Below are positions 1 to 9,447 of a stretch of DNA of 64,000 nt, piece after piece. Within the stretch, counting starts at the first letter, position 1. Each line of letters starts with the position of its first letter. Origin of the DNA: Straminergon stramineum (Eukaryota; Streptophyta; Bryopsida; Hypnales; Calliergonaceae); contig OY987268.1 of NCBI GenBank assembly GCA_963920665.1, forward strand, positions 23,128,501 to 23,192,500. Direction: 5' to 3'. The position numbers and the translations under genes are program-made. A model generated the notes under the pieces. That model worked only from the letters and a program-made list of their open reading frames with translations, made no database searches and was not told the DNA's origin.

Positions 1-668
1 CTCTGGGTATATTCTGAATGAGCAATCTGGAAAGCAACGGTCATTCCTCTCGTTCAAGCTGAGGACTTTCAATGTCACAAACCTTTGATAAGGCTCACAC
101 ACCACCCGACTCCGTCTTCAATCCAATTTCAATCACAAGTACGTGAGGTACTCCAGCTTATATTAACTTACGCCTTGATGGATTGGTCAGACATCCCTGA
201 GAGCAGCATTCAATGAACACTAGAAACATGAAAAACATGTCCAAGTGGTAATTGAAATGCAGGCACATCATAACTTTTTTCAGGGTCATTCATTTTTCCC
301 TGCATGAGAGACTCCTGATGAAACCAGTCCACCGAAAGGTCGGTACTCTCAATTCAAAGAGCACCGACTGCCTTCACCTGGCGCCTCACATCTGCACCAA
401 CTGCAAAGTAAGAGGCAGTGAGGAGTTCCTGATATTATTCAATTCAAATTCTTGAGTCGTGAGTGACTCATTCATTGTGCTTCCTTCTTGTTGGTTGATG
501 AATCAGCTACCTCAGCTCCCCAGAGTAGGGGGGAAGATCTCAGGGTAGGGATTCCACCCAATTGAATGGCCGGCCAGACTGAATGACTGAGGCCGTTGTT
601 TGCAACTGAAGATTGAAGCAAAAGCCGGGCAATCAAGCACTTCGCACTATCTTGGAACTCATCAAGGC
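1..668 (+). repeat. Duplicated host flank upstream of the cyclase, copy 1
   Basis: This non-coding stretch matches a second copy at 32813-33866 in the same orientation. Shared blocks include the 'gagcaatctg' start, the 'ggctcacacacc' block, 'gagcaccgactgccttcacc' and, near the end, 'gggcaatcaagcactt'. The copies differ by many substitutions and indels, and copy 2 carries about 330 extra bases near its left end, so the duplication is not recent. Homology stops at about 668, where recognisable hpnE sequence starts. By position it must hold any plant promoter and 5' leader for the cyclase. I see no convincing TATA box and no gene. Confidence in the duplication is high; the promoter role is inferred. 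Confidence 0.85.
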
Positions 669-809
669 CCCAAGACGGCACTTGCAATCTTTAACCTAGC
701 GGAGATTGGACCGACACGGGCTTCCCACGACCATCGAAGGTGCGTTCGATCCGGCAACACAGCAACCGAACTTGTGCTGCATTTGTCAGCAACAGAAACC
801 GTAAGATGA
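666..809 (+). pseudogene. hpnE: 3' end of bacterial hpnE, frameshifted remnant
   Basis: This is the C-terminal tail of hydroxysqualene dehydroxylase HpnE, an FAD enzyme of the amine oxidase/phytoene desaturase type that completes bacterial squalene synthesis. Three frames read in succession give KTALA..NLA (672-701), the family hallmark GDWTDTG (701-721), PTTIEGA (724-744), and RSGNTATELVLHLSATETVR (747-806) with stop TGA at 807-809. The frame changes near 701, 722 and 745 each fit loss of one base from an ancestral LAGDWTDTGLP-TIEGA-RSG. In Rhizobiales, hpnE lies directly before the cyclase gene, and here its stop overlaps the cyclase ATG (ATGA). Nothing upstream of 666 reads as HpnE, so about 90% of the gene is absent. 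It cannot encode an enzyme and may now serve as 5' leader of the cyclase transcript. The assignment rests on family motifs read by eye. Confidence 0.85.
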
Positions 810-2776
810 CCGATACTTTGACAGCGCCGGCCCCGGCGCGCACCTCCATTGACAGTTCGCTCGAGGGGCATATCCGCACCGCGACCGATGCCGTCCTTGC
901 CGAGCAGAAGCCGGATGGGTACTGGGTCTACGAGCTCGAAACCGACGCCACCACCCCCGCCGAATACGTGCTGATGGTGCACTACTTCGGAGAGACGCCG
1001 GACCTCGAACTGGAGCGCAAGGTCGGCGTCTATCTGCGCCGCATCCAGGGAGCGCATGGCGGCTGGCCGCTGTTCCACGAAGGCGACTTCGACATGAGCG
1101 CGAGCGTGAAGGCTTACTTCGCGCTCAAGATGATCGGCGAAGACATCAACGCGCCGCACATGAAGCTGGCGCGCGAAGCGATTCTCTCGCGAGGTGGTGC
1201 GGTCAAATCGAATGTGTTCACGCGCGTGCTGCTGTCGCTCTATGGCTTGATTCCGTGGAAGAGCGTGCCGGTGATTCCGGTCGAGATCATGTTGCTGCCG
1301 CACTGGTTCCCGTTCCACATCGACAAGGTCTCCTACTGGGCGCGCACCTATATCGTGCCGCTTCTCGTGCTTCAGGCACTCAAGCCCAAGGCGATCAATC
1401 CACGTCGCGTCACGATTGACGAGCTGTTCCATGAGGACCCCAAGACGGTCGGCGCGCCGGTGAAGGCGCCGCACCAGAAATGGTGCTGGTTCATCGCCTT
1501 CCGCATTATCGACATCGTGCTGCGGCAGCTTGAGCCCTACATGCCGAAGGGCTTGCGCAAGCGCTCAATCGAAAAGTGCGTTGCGTGGGTCACCGAGCGT
1601 CTCAATGGCATCGACGGGCTTGGCGCAATCTATCCTCCGATGGAAAATTCCGTGAAGATGTATGCGGTGCTTGGGTTTCCGCCGGATCACCCAGACCGCA
1701 GGATCGCGCGCGCCTCGCTCGACAAGCTGCTCGTCGTCAAGGACGACGAGGCCTACTGCCAGCCGTGCGTCTCGCCGGTGTGGGACACCGGCCTTGTCGC
1801 GCATGCGCTGCTTGAAACCGGCGGTGAGAAGGCAATCGCGGCAGCGAACCGCGGGCTCGATTGGCTCAAACCGCTCCAGATTCTCGACGTGAAGGGCGAC
1901 TGGATCGTGCAGCGCCCGAACGTGCGGCCCGGCGGCTGGGCCTTCCAGTACAACAATGCGCACTATCCCGACCTAGACGACACGGCCGTCGTCACGATGG
2001 CGATGGACCGCGTGCGCGACGAGCGTGGCAAGACGTTCGACCAATCAATTGCTCGCGCGCGTGATTGGATTGTCGGACTGCAGAGCGAGGACGGCGGCTT
2101 CGGTGCGTTCGATGCGGACAATGCGTATCACTACCTCAACAACATGCCGTTCGCGGATCACGGTGCGCTGCTTGATCCGCCGACGGCGGATTTGACCGGA
2201 CGCTGTCTTTCGCTGCTTGCACAGCTTGGCGAACGCCCCGCAACGTCAGAACCCATGCGGCGCGCAATCGAATGGCTGCGTCGCGATCAGTTATCGGACG
2301 GAAGCTGGTACGGCCGCTGGGGCATGAACTACATCTACGGCACCTGGTCGGTGCTGTGTTCGCTCAACGCTGCGGGCATTGATCCGAGCGATTCGATGGT
2401 GAGAAAGGCACGCGATTGGCTTCTTTCCATCCAGAATTCGGACGGCGGCTGGGGCGAGGATGGAACAAGCTACCGGCTCGACTATCAGGGTCACGAGCCT
2501 GCGCCGAGCACGGCGTCACAGACTGCATGGGCCTTGCTTGCTCTCATGGCGGTGGGAGAGGTGGAACATGCAGCTTGTGGACGTGGCGTTGCATATCTCG
2601 CTCAGACTCAGGGCAAAGATGGCGTATGGTCTGAGCAGCGATATACAGGCTCAGGATTTCCGCGTGTTTTCTATCTGCGATATCACGGATATCCTCGGTA
2701 CTTCCCTCTGTGGGCGATGGCGCGCTATCGTAACCTGAGGAGCGGAAACAGTTGGGTGGTGTCCTTGGGTATGTAG
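806..2776 (+). CDS. shc: Squalene-hopene cyclase, alphaproteobacterial type, intact and intron-free
   Basis: This class II triterpene cyclase protonates squalene and folds it into hopene and/or hopanol; the family is monotopic on membranes. The 656-residue product is full length (bacterial members are about 630-660). Residue numbers count from the ATG at 806. The acid motif DLDDTA is at 389-394 and GGWAFQY just before it at 376-382. QW-type repeats lie near 79-87, 425-436 (QSEDGGFGAFD), 494-506, 542-552 (QNSDGGWGED) and 601-610. The C-terminal block GFPRVFYLRYHGYPRYFPLW starts near 617. ATG 806 is chosen because the longer frame opens only with GTG at 740, inside the hpnE remnant. GC is bacterial (58% and 70% in two counted lines near 1 kb) but drops to 45% near 2.65 kb. 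No intron or stop interrupts it. It sits between hpnE and hpnG remnants, so the source was an hpn operon. Family is certain; expression in the host is inferred. Confidence 0.95.
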   Translation: MTDTLTAPAPARTSIDSSLEGHIRTATDAVLAEQKPDGYWVYELETDATTPAEYVLMVHYFGETPDLELERKVGVYLRRIQGAHGGWPLFHEGDFDMSASVKAYFALKMIGEDINAPHMKLAREAILSRGGAVKSNVFTRVLLSLYGLIPWKSVPVIPVEIMLLPHWFPFHIDKVSYWARTYIVPLLVLQALKPKAINPRRVTIDELFHEDPKTVGAPVKAPHQKWCWFIAFRIIDIVLRQLEPYMPKGLRKRSIEKCVAWVTERLNGIDGLGAIYPPMENSVKMYAVLGFPPDHPDRRIARASLDKLLVVKDDEAYCQPCVSPVWDTGLVAHALLETGGEKAIAAANRGLDWLKPLQILDVKGDWIVQRPNVRPGGWAFQYNNAHYPDLDDTAVVTMAMDRVRDERGKTFDQSIARARDWIVGLQSEDGGFGAFDADNAYHYLNNMPFADHGALLDPPTADLTGRCLSLLAQLGERPATSEPMRRAIEWLRRDQLSDGSWYGRWGMNYIYGTWSVLCSLNAAGIDPSDSMVRKARDWLLSIQNSDGGWGEDGTSYRLDYQGHEPAPSTASQTAWALLALMAVGEVEHAACGRGVAYLAQTQGKDGVWSEQRYTGSGFPRVFYLRYHGYPRYFPLWAMARYRNLRSGNSWVVSLGM

Positions 2777-2850
2777 CAGCCAGGCGGTAGGGGACGGAAT
2801 GATCACTGTGGTGGGAATGGCCTTCAAGGCACACATCCCGACGCTTCCAT
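2777..2850 (+). pseudogene. hpnG: 5' end of bacterial hpnG, truncated remnant
   Basis: Twenty-two bases after the cyclase stop, behind the purine-rich AGGGGACGGA that resembles a Shine-Dalgarno site, an ATG at 2799 opens a frame reading MITVVGMAFKAHI. That resembles the N-terminus of the hopanoid-associated phosphorylase HpnG, which typically starts with a V-V-G-(M/L)-A-F-E-A-R-I pattern. HpnG makes ribosyl-hopane from adenosyl-hopane and is encoded after the cyclase in many alphaproteobacteria. The K and H where the family has E and R both fit G-to-A changes. Homology fades at about 2838-2850, the frame stops at 2865-2867 and composition turns AT-rich, so this marks the right edge of the bacterial fragment. 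The match is short but sits exactly where operon order predicts. Confidence 0.75.
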
Positions 2851-2988
2851 GGGAATATTCAGTTTAGCTCATTTTTCAGAAAAACAGAAATAATCTAGAT
2901 GCGGAATGTAACTCAAGCTTGGTTTCGTATGGAATGAAGCATTATTTGAATTACTCATGAGTTTTCATTCAAGTTGTGTTCTAGGCAT
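2851..2988. other. AT-rich spacer
   Basis: This short AT-rich sequence lies between the bacterial fragment and the first inverted-repeat element. It would be the 3' untranslated or terminator region of a cyclase transcript. No clear polyadenylation signal or terminator hairpin was recognised. Confidence 0.4.
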
Positions 2989-3748
2989 GGGTGTTTGCAA
3001 GAAATACGTGCTAGTTTCGTTGCGTTTTGATTTTGGAATGCTATAACTTTTGAATTATGAATCCAATTCCAAAACCAAAAAAATTGTTTTTAGATATCTT
3101 TCTTGTTATTGTATCCCCTATTTTTCAGAAATGTAGAAAAATCATTTTATATTTAAAAGTCGATTTTGTTAATTTGTCACACTTTGATGTTTAGGAGTTT
3201 TTTATACTATTGAGTGGTTTAAATTAGTGATTTTCAGCTGAAATTTCTATGGTATATTAGTTTAGTAGGCATAGATGTGTCTACCAAAGGGAATCTAAAA
3301 ATTTATTATTTTATATCCTCAATGTTCGTGCAAATAGGCCTCTCTTGTGCACGCAATTCTAAACAATAAAGATAGTTTCAATGAACTCATTTTTTTCTCA
3401 AATCTGATCATCAAGAAGTCCTCCCAAATGTCCAATTTTTAGTTTTGTTGAAAATTCTTTTCCCTATTTTCTATAGATTAAAACATCAAAGTATGTATTT
3501 TGTGGGACATATTTTGGGACATAGAATTCTAGCAAAGAAAATACATACTTTGATGTTTTAATTTGCAAAAATGGTAAAATGATTTTTAAAAAGTGAAAAA
3601 TAATTACTCAATGTCTACAACTACCACAAGTACATTAACTTCAAATTTCATATGAAACTAATATACGATGCAAAATTTATGAGCAAAAAAGCACCTAACC
3701 GAGGCCTAGAGGACAAAAAAAAAGAACAAGTCTTTCTTGCAATCACCC
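2989..3748. mobile_element. Non-autonomous inverted-repeat element, GGGTGATTGCAAG family, copy 1
   Basis: The left end reads GGGTGTTTGCAAGAAA and the right end reads TTTCTTGCAATCACCC, which are near-perfect reverse complements. The last 150 bases, with a 'tctacaactaccaca' block, match the right part of copy 3 at 6661-6813, and in reverse the left part of the copy at 9448. It has no coding capacity. No convincing target-site duplication is visible, so the superfamily is not assigned; the element is MITE-like by size and structure. Confidence 0.6.
3477..3562. repeat. Perfect 25-bp inverted repeat, hairpin
   Basis: The arms at 3477-3501 and 3538-3562 are exact reverse complements built around 'aaacatcaaagtatgtattt', with a 36-base loop. 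The hairpin lies inside the copy 1 element. It could fold as a stem in RNA or be an internal palindrome of the transposon. Confidence 0.8.
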
Positions 3749-4179
3749 ACATATGGTTTCAAAGATTAAAATTAAATGGTATATAATCTCTATCCTTTTG
3801 TTGGAAAGTTTTCAATTCATTGAACCTAAGTCTAAATCCCCCCCCCCCCTACTTGTGCAATGTGATGATTTAGGGCACTTGTGGTCAATATCTTGCATTT
3901 ACACTTAATTTTTTTTATGTATATTCTACCAATACTATGGCACAATTTCAATCAACTACCCTTCATCATAAATGTTTTTGACGATGTTTACTTTATTATC
4001 CACATGAAATTATTTGTCCACATCTATACTCATTAATTCACCATGTTATGGAAAATATGCATAGCCCCTATTTGCCAAGGATAACTTATTAATAAAAATT
4101 TCTACTAAATGATGTTTTTACATAGCCTAATTTATATGTATTAAAGTATGTAGTATTTTATGGATCCTTTAGTAGCTGT
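3749..4179. other. AT-rich non-coding stretch
   Basis: No gene or repeat boundary is recognised here. It contains an uninterrupted run of C near 3839-3850. Confidence 0.5.
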
Positions 4180-5202
4180 GGGTGATTGAAAGAAACACTT
4201 GTCCTATTTTTTGTCCCCTTGCCCTTGGACCAACCCTTTTTTATTTGCACTGTGGGACTAGATTGCACCATTTCAAATTAAATGCCTACTTTTTGCAAAA
4301 AAAAGTAAACTTTTTTCTCAAAAAAAATCCATTTCTATTTTAAAAGTGGATGAAATCACCAAATTTGGATGAAAAAGTGCATGAATATGATTGAAAAGTG
4401 TTCTTTGTTCCAAAAGATGAATGAATGTAGAAATTCAATACTTCACTAAATTTTAAGTGATTGCCATCTAGGCACTTTCTCAAAAAGAAAAAAAACGGTT
4501 TGCCTTGGATGGGTGGTATTTTGCTCATAACCTTTGCATTGTTTGTCCATTTGGCATGAAATTTGGATTGAAGGTACATGCAATAGAGTTGCAAACATTG
4601 AATAATATTTTCAAATTTTTGTAATTAGTTTACTATTTTTAAATTGCCTCCAATTGGATGTCTACGTACTTTGGTCATTTTTGAGGTTTTTAGTCTTAAT
4701 ATTCACCTAAAAATGCAAATTCAAAACCACGAACATGACATGTTAGAGGTCTACTAACAATACATTACAAGGACTAACGATGAGTTTTTATGAAAATAGC
4801 AACATGTCGGTTGCACACATGGGGTCAAAGTGACCTTCCTTTGCAGGAAGGCTATGAAGAAGGAAATTTCCTATATTAACTTTTTGGTGCAATGCGAGCA
4901 CAATCTTCTCTAGCAATATGGCTTTTAACTGAATTTTTTTGAATTACTATAAATGAGAAGGTCCACAATCCCCTACTCTACTATTTTTTTTGCTTCCAAT
5001 GGCTTTTGTAGCACCCCGTAGTAGTCTGTAGTGTTACATAGTATTGAAGCATCGGTTTAGATCTATAGGTGCCTCAAATTGACAGTTTAGATCTTCAAGC
5101 GCATTGTGGACTCCTAGTATTGATAGTTCTACATAGTACTATCAACCCTATGGCCAAAAACTATGTTTTGAGCCAAAAATGTGAAGTGATTCTTGCTATC
5201 CC
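4180..5202. mobile_element. Inverted-repeat element, GGGTGATTGCAAG family, copy 2
   Basis: It starts GGGTGATTGAAAGAAACACT and ends near 'gaagtgattcttgctatccc', a degraded reverse complement. The interior matches the copy at 9448-10206 over several hundred bases: the 'ggtggtattttgctcataac' block, the 'tagtctgtagtgttacatag' region and the 'ctatggccaaaaa' block. About 250 extra bases lie near the left end. It encodes no protein. A C-run at the right end blurs the exact boundary. Confidence 0.6.
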
Positions 5203-5386
5203 CCCCCCCCCTTGCATATTGTATAAAAGTTCTCTCCTTTGAATTAAATGAACCCTATCTTTTAACTCACTTAGTTTTCTAAAAAAACAAGGGTGATCTC
5301 TCCGAGGAACTAGGTCCTAATTAAAACCACTTCAAGTTCATTCTTGTAGTCATTAGGCTAGTCTACCAAATCCATGTTTCTACTAG

Positions 5387-5719
5387 CAATACAACAAAAC
5401 ATGGTAAAAAAACGCACTCAAAAATGAGTGTAGTTCATTTGACCACGTTTTTGTGCAAGCCCACTATGTGCAAAGTTAGCTTCATTTGCAATTTTTGATT
5501 TCAATTTTTAGAATTTTGGGGCATGTAATATTCTATTAAAAGGGTATTGTAAAGACCTTTCCAATGGCATATTACATGCCCCAAAATTCTAAAAATTGCA
5601 GTCAAAAATTGTGAAACCAAGAAGCTAACAGCCCACTACATGTGCATGCACAAAAACGTGGTCAAAAGAACTGCACTCGAATTTGAGTGCAATTTTTTTT
5701 ATCATGTTTTGTTATAGTG
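5387..5719. mobile_element. CACTA-like foldback MITE
   Basis: The element is 333 bp and folds back on itself along most of its length. The right terminus, read inward, is CACTATAACAAAACATGAT; the left is CAATACAACAAAACATGGT. It is flanked by a direct TAG on both sides (5384-5386 and 5720-5722). CACTA-type ends with a 3-bp target duplication point to the CACTA (En/Spm) superfamily. The inner arms share 'ggggcatgtaata' and its complement around a small central loop. No protein is encoded. Such near-palindromes can be sources of small RNAs when transcribed; that is inference. Confidence 0.8.
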
Positions 5720-5722
5720 TAG

Positions 5723-6107
5723 TGTTCACCTTGATATATCTTTTAGAATTTTAATTCAAACTTGGAATTTTCTATCAAACTTGGATTCTCTTAAAGCTCT
5801 TTTACAAATTTATATCTTAATTTCTAACTTTCATCTACTCCTTTTGTCATTTACAATCCAAGTTACTTTCTTGCAAACTTCTTACATAAACATCTTGTAC
5901 ACTTTGTATCCAAATCTAGGATTTTGGGTTGACTAAGGTGAATTTCAATTTATTTGCTTTAGATACTGTGCAAGTAATATTTTAGTTTTAGACCTTTGAA
6001 CTTTCATCAAAAACCTCATTCACTTATAACTTCTATGTTTTTAAGTATTTTCTTAAATACAATACCATTTTGAAAATCAAGTAAAAGGATCTATAGATAT
6101 TTTGAAT
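5723..6107. other. AT-rich non-coding stretch
   Basis: Nothing recognisable is present between the foldback MITE and the next inverted-repeat element. Confidence 0.5.
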
Positions 6108-6813
6108 GGTCGTTGCAAGAGACACTTGCCATTTTTGGCTTTAAATGGCTTTAGTATTGCAATACTATGACATGTTGAAATAATTTTTTTTCAAATGAAA
6201 CAAAATAAGGGTAGTTTTTACAACATTGAGAACAATATGTCTCTAAAAATTTAGACCTAGAAAAATTTATCTCTAAAAGCTATGAACAAAAAAAGCACAA
6301 CGAAAAATACCAAGAAAATGGACACTCTAATGTTTGATTTTTGGAAAAGAATAAGAAAATTCAAAAATTCAGTTTTCTTGACTTGAAGAGTCTCTTCAAC
6401 AATTTTTATCTTTGGAAAAAAAATTGTATTCTCTACACTTGCACAAAGGTACTGCACTTTGAACTCATGTGGAAGGTGGATAGTTTCTTATTTTTAGAAA
6501 ATCTCTTCATGGACTTGTATAACTTTAGTAGAAGTCTATACATACCAATTTTGAGCTTCAAATTTCGCATTTTGAGGCAAAAAATAGTACTACCCTCTCC
6601 CCCACCCCAAATGGCCAAGGTAAACATCCAATTGGAGTATGTTTAAATTAGTAAACTAATTTTGAAAAAAATACTCAACGTCTACAACTACCACATGTGC
6701 CTTTATTCCAAATTTCACGCCAAATGGACAAACAATGCAAAAGTTATGAGCAAAAAACCACTTGTCCAAGGCCAAGGGGACAAGAAATAGGACAAGTGTT
6801 TCTTGCAATCACC
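6108..6813. mobile_element. Inverted-repeat element, GGGTGATTGCAAG family, copy 3
   Basis: The left end reads GGTCGTTGCAAGAGACACTT and the right end AAGTGTTTCTTGCAATCACC, which are reverse complements with three mismatches. The right 150 bases match copy 1 at 3601-3747 in direct orientation, so copies 1 and 3 share orientation. It has no coding capacity. Confidence 0.65.
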
Positions 6814-7575
6814 CTAAATGACTTTTGTATTTCATCTCACTCTAAAGGTTTATTTTGCATCCGATTCTTAAATATTTATATTCTAATTTCATCTTCAAAA
6901 ATCTTTTGGTATTTTAACTTAAACTCACAAACTCACAATTTTCTATCAATCTAGGCTCTTCTTAGCATTTAGTATGAGTTAAAATATATCTTCATTATTC
7001 TAAACTTTCATTTGCTTTGTACTTTGTCATCTACAATCTTGTAAACTTCATCCATTAATATCTAGAGTTGTAGGTATTATACACTTTTTAATAGAAGACT
7101 ACTGGGTATTCTAATGGCTAAGGTTCAACATCCAAAGCTTACTCCTAATTTATTGATTTCTTTATTTTGCTAAACTTTGGTGGAATTCTAATTTAATTCT
7201 CAAATAAACAAAGATGGTTTAGAGTCTCACCGCATGTGGCTCATATTGGCTTAGAACCTCCCCATCTAATTGTCCATGGTGAATAGCCTCTCTAAAATCT
7301 TGCTTGAACTTTGGAGGCTTATGTGATGATTGTGCCTTAGAGAACCAACTATTTTTTTCTCTAGTTCCTACATAAATGTATTCTAGCTATTAATATTGGA
7401 CTTAATTCTAGCAAGAGTTGAATACTTGTATATTATTTGAAGAACTTGCCTTATGGTTGCTAATAACATATATTCCTAGCCATCTACCAAGTAGAAATTC
7501 AAAACATTACTTGACTTCAAAAGAGCTTCGTTTCAAGCTTTTTTAGCTTTTGCTTATGCATAAAGTAAGGGCACC
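6814..7575. other. AT-rich non-coding stretch
   Basis: No gene, repeat boundary or structured RNA was recognised. The sequence is AT-rich with many short poly-T and poly-A runs. Confidence 0.5.
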
Positions 7576-8260
7576 TTAACCCCTAAAATCCGAATGTCTT
7601 CTTTGGGGACAAAATGGATTTTTGAGCTCACTTTTTGGTGAAAATTTCTTCATAAGAGAAAAATTTATTGGCTTTTTTAAAATATAGTTTTTATTTAAAT
7701 TGGTGTTCATGAAGAAAAGTCATACTTCAATAAACTTAGAAAATTTGAATTTGGCAAGCAAAAAATAATCCATAAAAACTTGAAATAAAGTTCTTTTAAA
7801 TTTTTTTCTCATAGATGGTATTTTTGTATACATCGAAAACTTTGATTCATTCCTTTTGGATTTTTGATGTAAAAGTTATGGAGTATCTTATTTTGTGGGC
7901 AATCAAAGCATTATTTTGAAAAAATAATGCATGGGATTCATAGTTTTTGAGATCAATTTTCACATTTTTAGAGATCAAAAAGTTCTACAGGGTTAACTTT
8001 GATTGTTTGAACACTCTTGCCTTTGGAATTAGTGTATTTTTAATTCCATCTTAGAGCTATTATTGATTTAGTTTTCCCCTCTATAACGTAACTTCTTTAG
8101 TTTAAGAATTTTTTGAAGAAATTAAATCACTTCCTTTTTCAACTTTTATTTTTCTAACATTTTCAATTCAATTCTTCATGATAAGAATTTTTTGATTCAA
8201 AATCCAAAGTGTGAAAGTGTCATATTAACTCCGAAATGCTTAAGGCTTTCCAAGTGTGTT
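7576..8260 (+). repeat. Dispersed repeat with TTAACCCCT end, copy 1
   Basis: It starts TTAACCCCTAAAATCCGAAT, like the terminal sequence of the TTAA elements further right. Its interior matches 48094-48740 in reverse orientation, for example 'aaaacttgaaataaagtt', 'gtgggcaatcaaagcatt' and 'ggttaactttgattg'. The right boundary is unclear. It is probably a decayed non-autonomous DNA transposon. Confidence 0.55.
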
Positions 8261-9447
8261 TTGACTATAAAAAAAGAACATGGGCTTGTAGTTATCCCCA
8301 ATGAAGCATTTTTTTTTCAAAATCTAACCTAATGGATGTTTAAAGCTTGCTTATTAGTATACACACCAATTTTGAGTGCAAAATTGAAGAGAAGTTGTGA
8401 GATTATAACAAGAGATATGTACATTTTCTATTTTTAGTACTCTATCCCTCCCCACAATGTTTCAAAAATTTGCATATAAAAGCTTTTGGGGATTGGAGGT
8501 GACACGACCAATTAAAAATTGTGCTAGCACACTGAAATGCACTTCCAAAAAACTTAAGTTCAAATGAAGAGCCATCAAACTCATTATGCAATCCACCTTG
8601 CAATTGTTGAAATGCAAATTTTTTATACGTAGAAATCACAAATAACTCCAAATCAACATTTGCATGTTTAAATTTTCTATGGTGAAAATCATGAAAACAC
8701 TTTACTCTGTCCACTGGAACCATTTTCAAAGCAAATGGATTAGTACAAGTTTTTAGATCTCAAATCAAGTGGAAATGTCAAGATTTGCTCGAAGACAAGA
8801 AATCAAGTAAAATTTGTAAGCTTTATTCTTCCACTAAGGTATATATATGCCTTTGAGAACCTCTCAAAAATCAAGTATTTACCTTAAGTTTTTCACTGAA
8901 AATAAAAGTTTTCAATAGTTAACCTTTGAAACTACCCATAAAAAATTTTTAACCGGTATAAGGAATTAAATTGCCCATTCTAAAACAAGCCTGAAATTTT
9001 AGATTGAATATATATGATTAGTTGCGCAGTTGGAAAAAGATTCAAAGTCTCATACACAAGTTTGCCATGTTTCAAAAAACATGATTCTTTTACTTTGAAA
9101 GCATTTATCTTGCAATTTATGTAATCAAAGTCCTTGAAGTTTTTTCCACACATTTTCATTCTAGTTTTTTGTTAGATCCTATGGTTAATTTTGGCAAAAA
9201 TGTCCCATTTTTAAATTTTTTGGCTCTTTGCACTAGAAATGGCAGTTTGGGGCTTTTTTTGATGAATAAAAGGCAAGGGGACTTTAGACTAGGATTAAAT
9301 CAACATTATGAGTGTTTTAGTGTCTTTTGTGTGGCCACATGTGAATGACCACATTTGTTTATCTTTTGTGAAATGGAAAATATAAGCAATGTGTGTTAAT
9401 AATCCAAATTAAACCATAACAACCACTTAGGGAGTTTTCTATTACAA
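8261..9447. other. AT-rich non-coding stretch
   Basis: No gene is supported; short open frames here lack any recognisable motif. No repeat partner was found in the window. Confidence 0.45.

Noticed and set aside
740..805. A 22-residue N-terminal extension of the cyclase starting at 740
   Set aside because: The codon at 740 is GTG, not ATG, and the stretch is a shifted frame of the hpnE tail. ATG 806 matches bacterial cyclase length and the operon overlap.
662..1474. A 270-residue minus-strand open frame over the cyclase
   Set aside because: It is an antisense shadow of GC-rich coding sequence and has no domain.
1..2850. Simple bacterial contamination of the assembly as the explanation for the cyclase
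   Set aside because: Not fully excluded. The decayed hpnE and hpnG ends, the duplicated host flank meeting the junction, and the 3' GC decline argue for real integration. Reads across the junctions would settle it.
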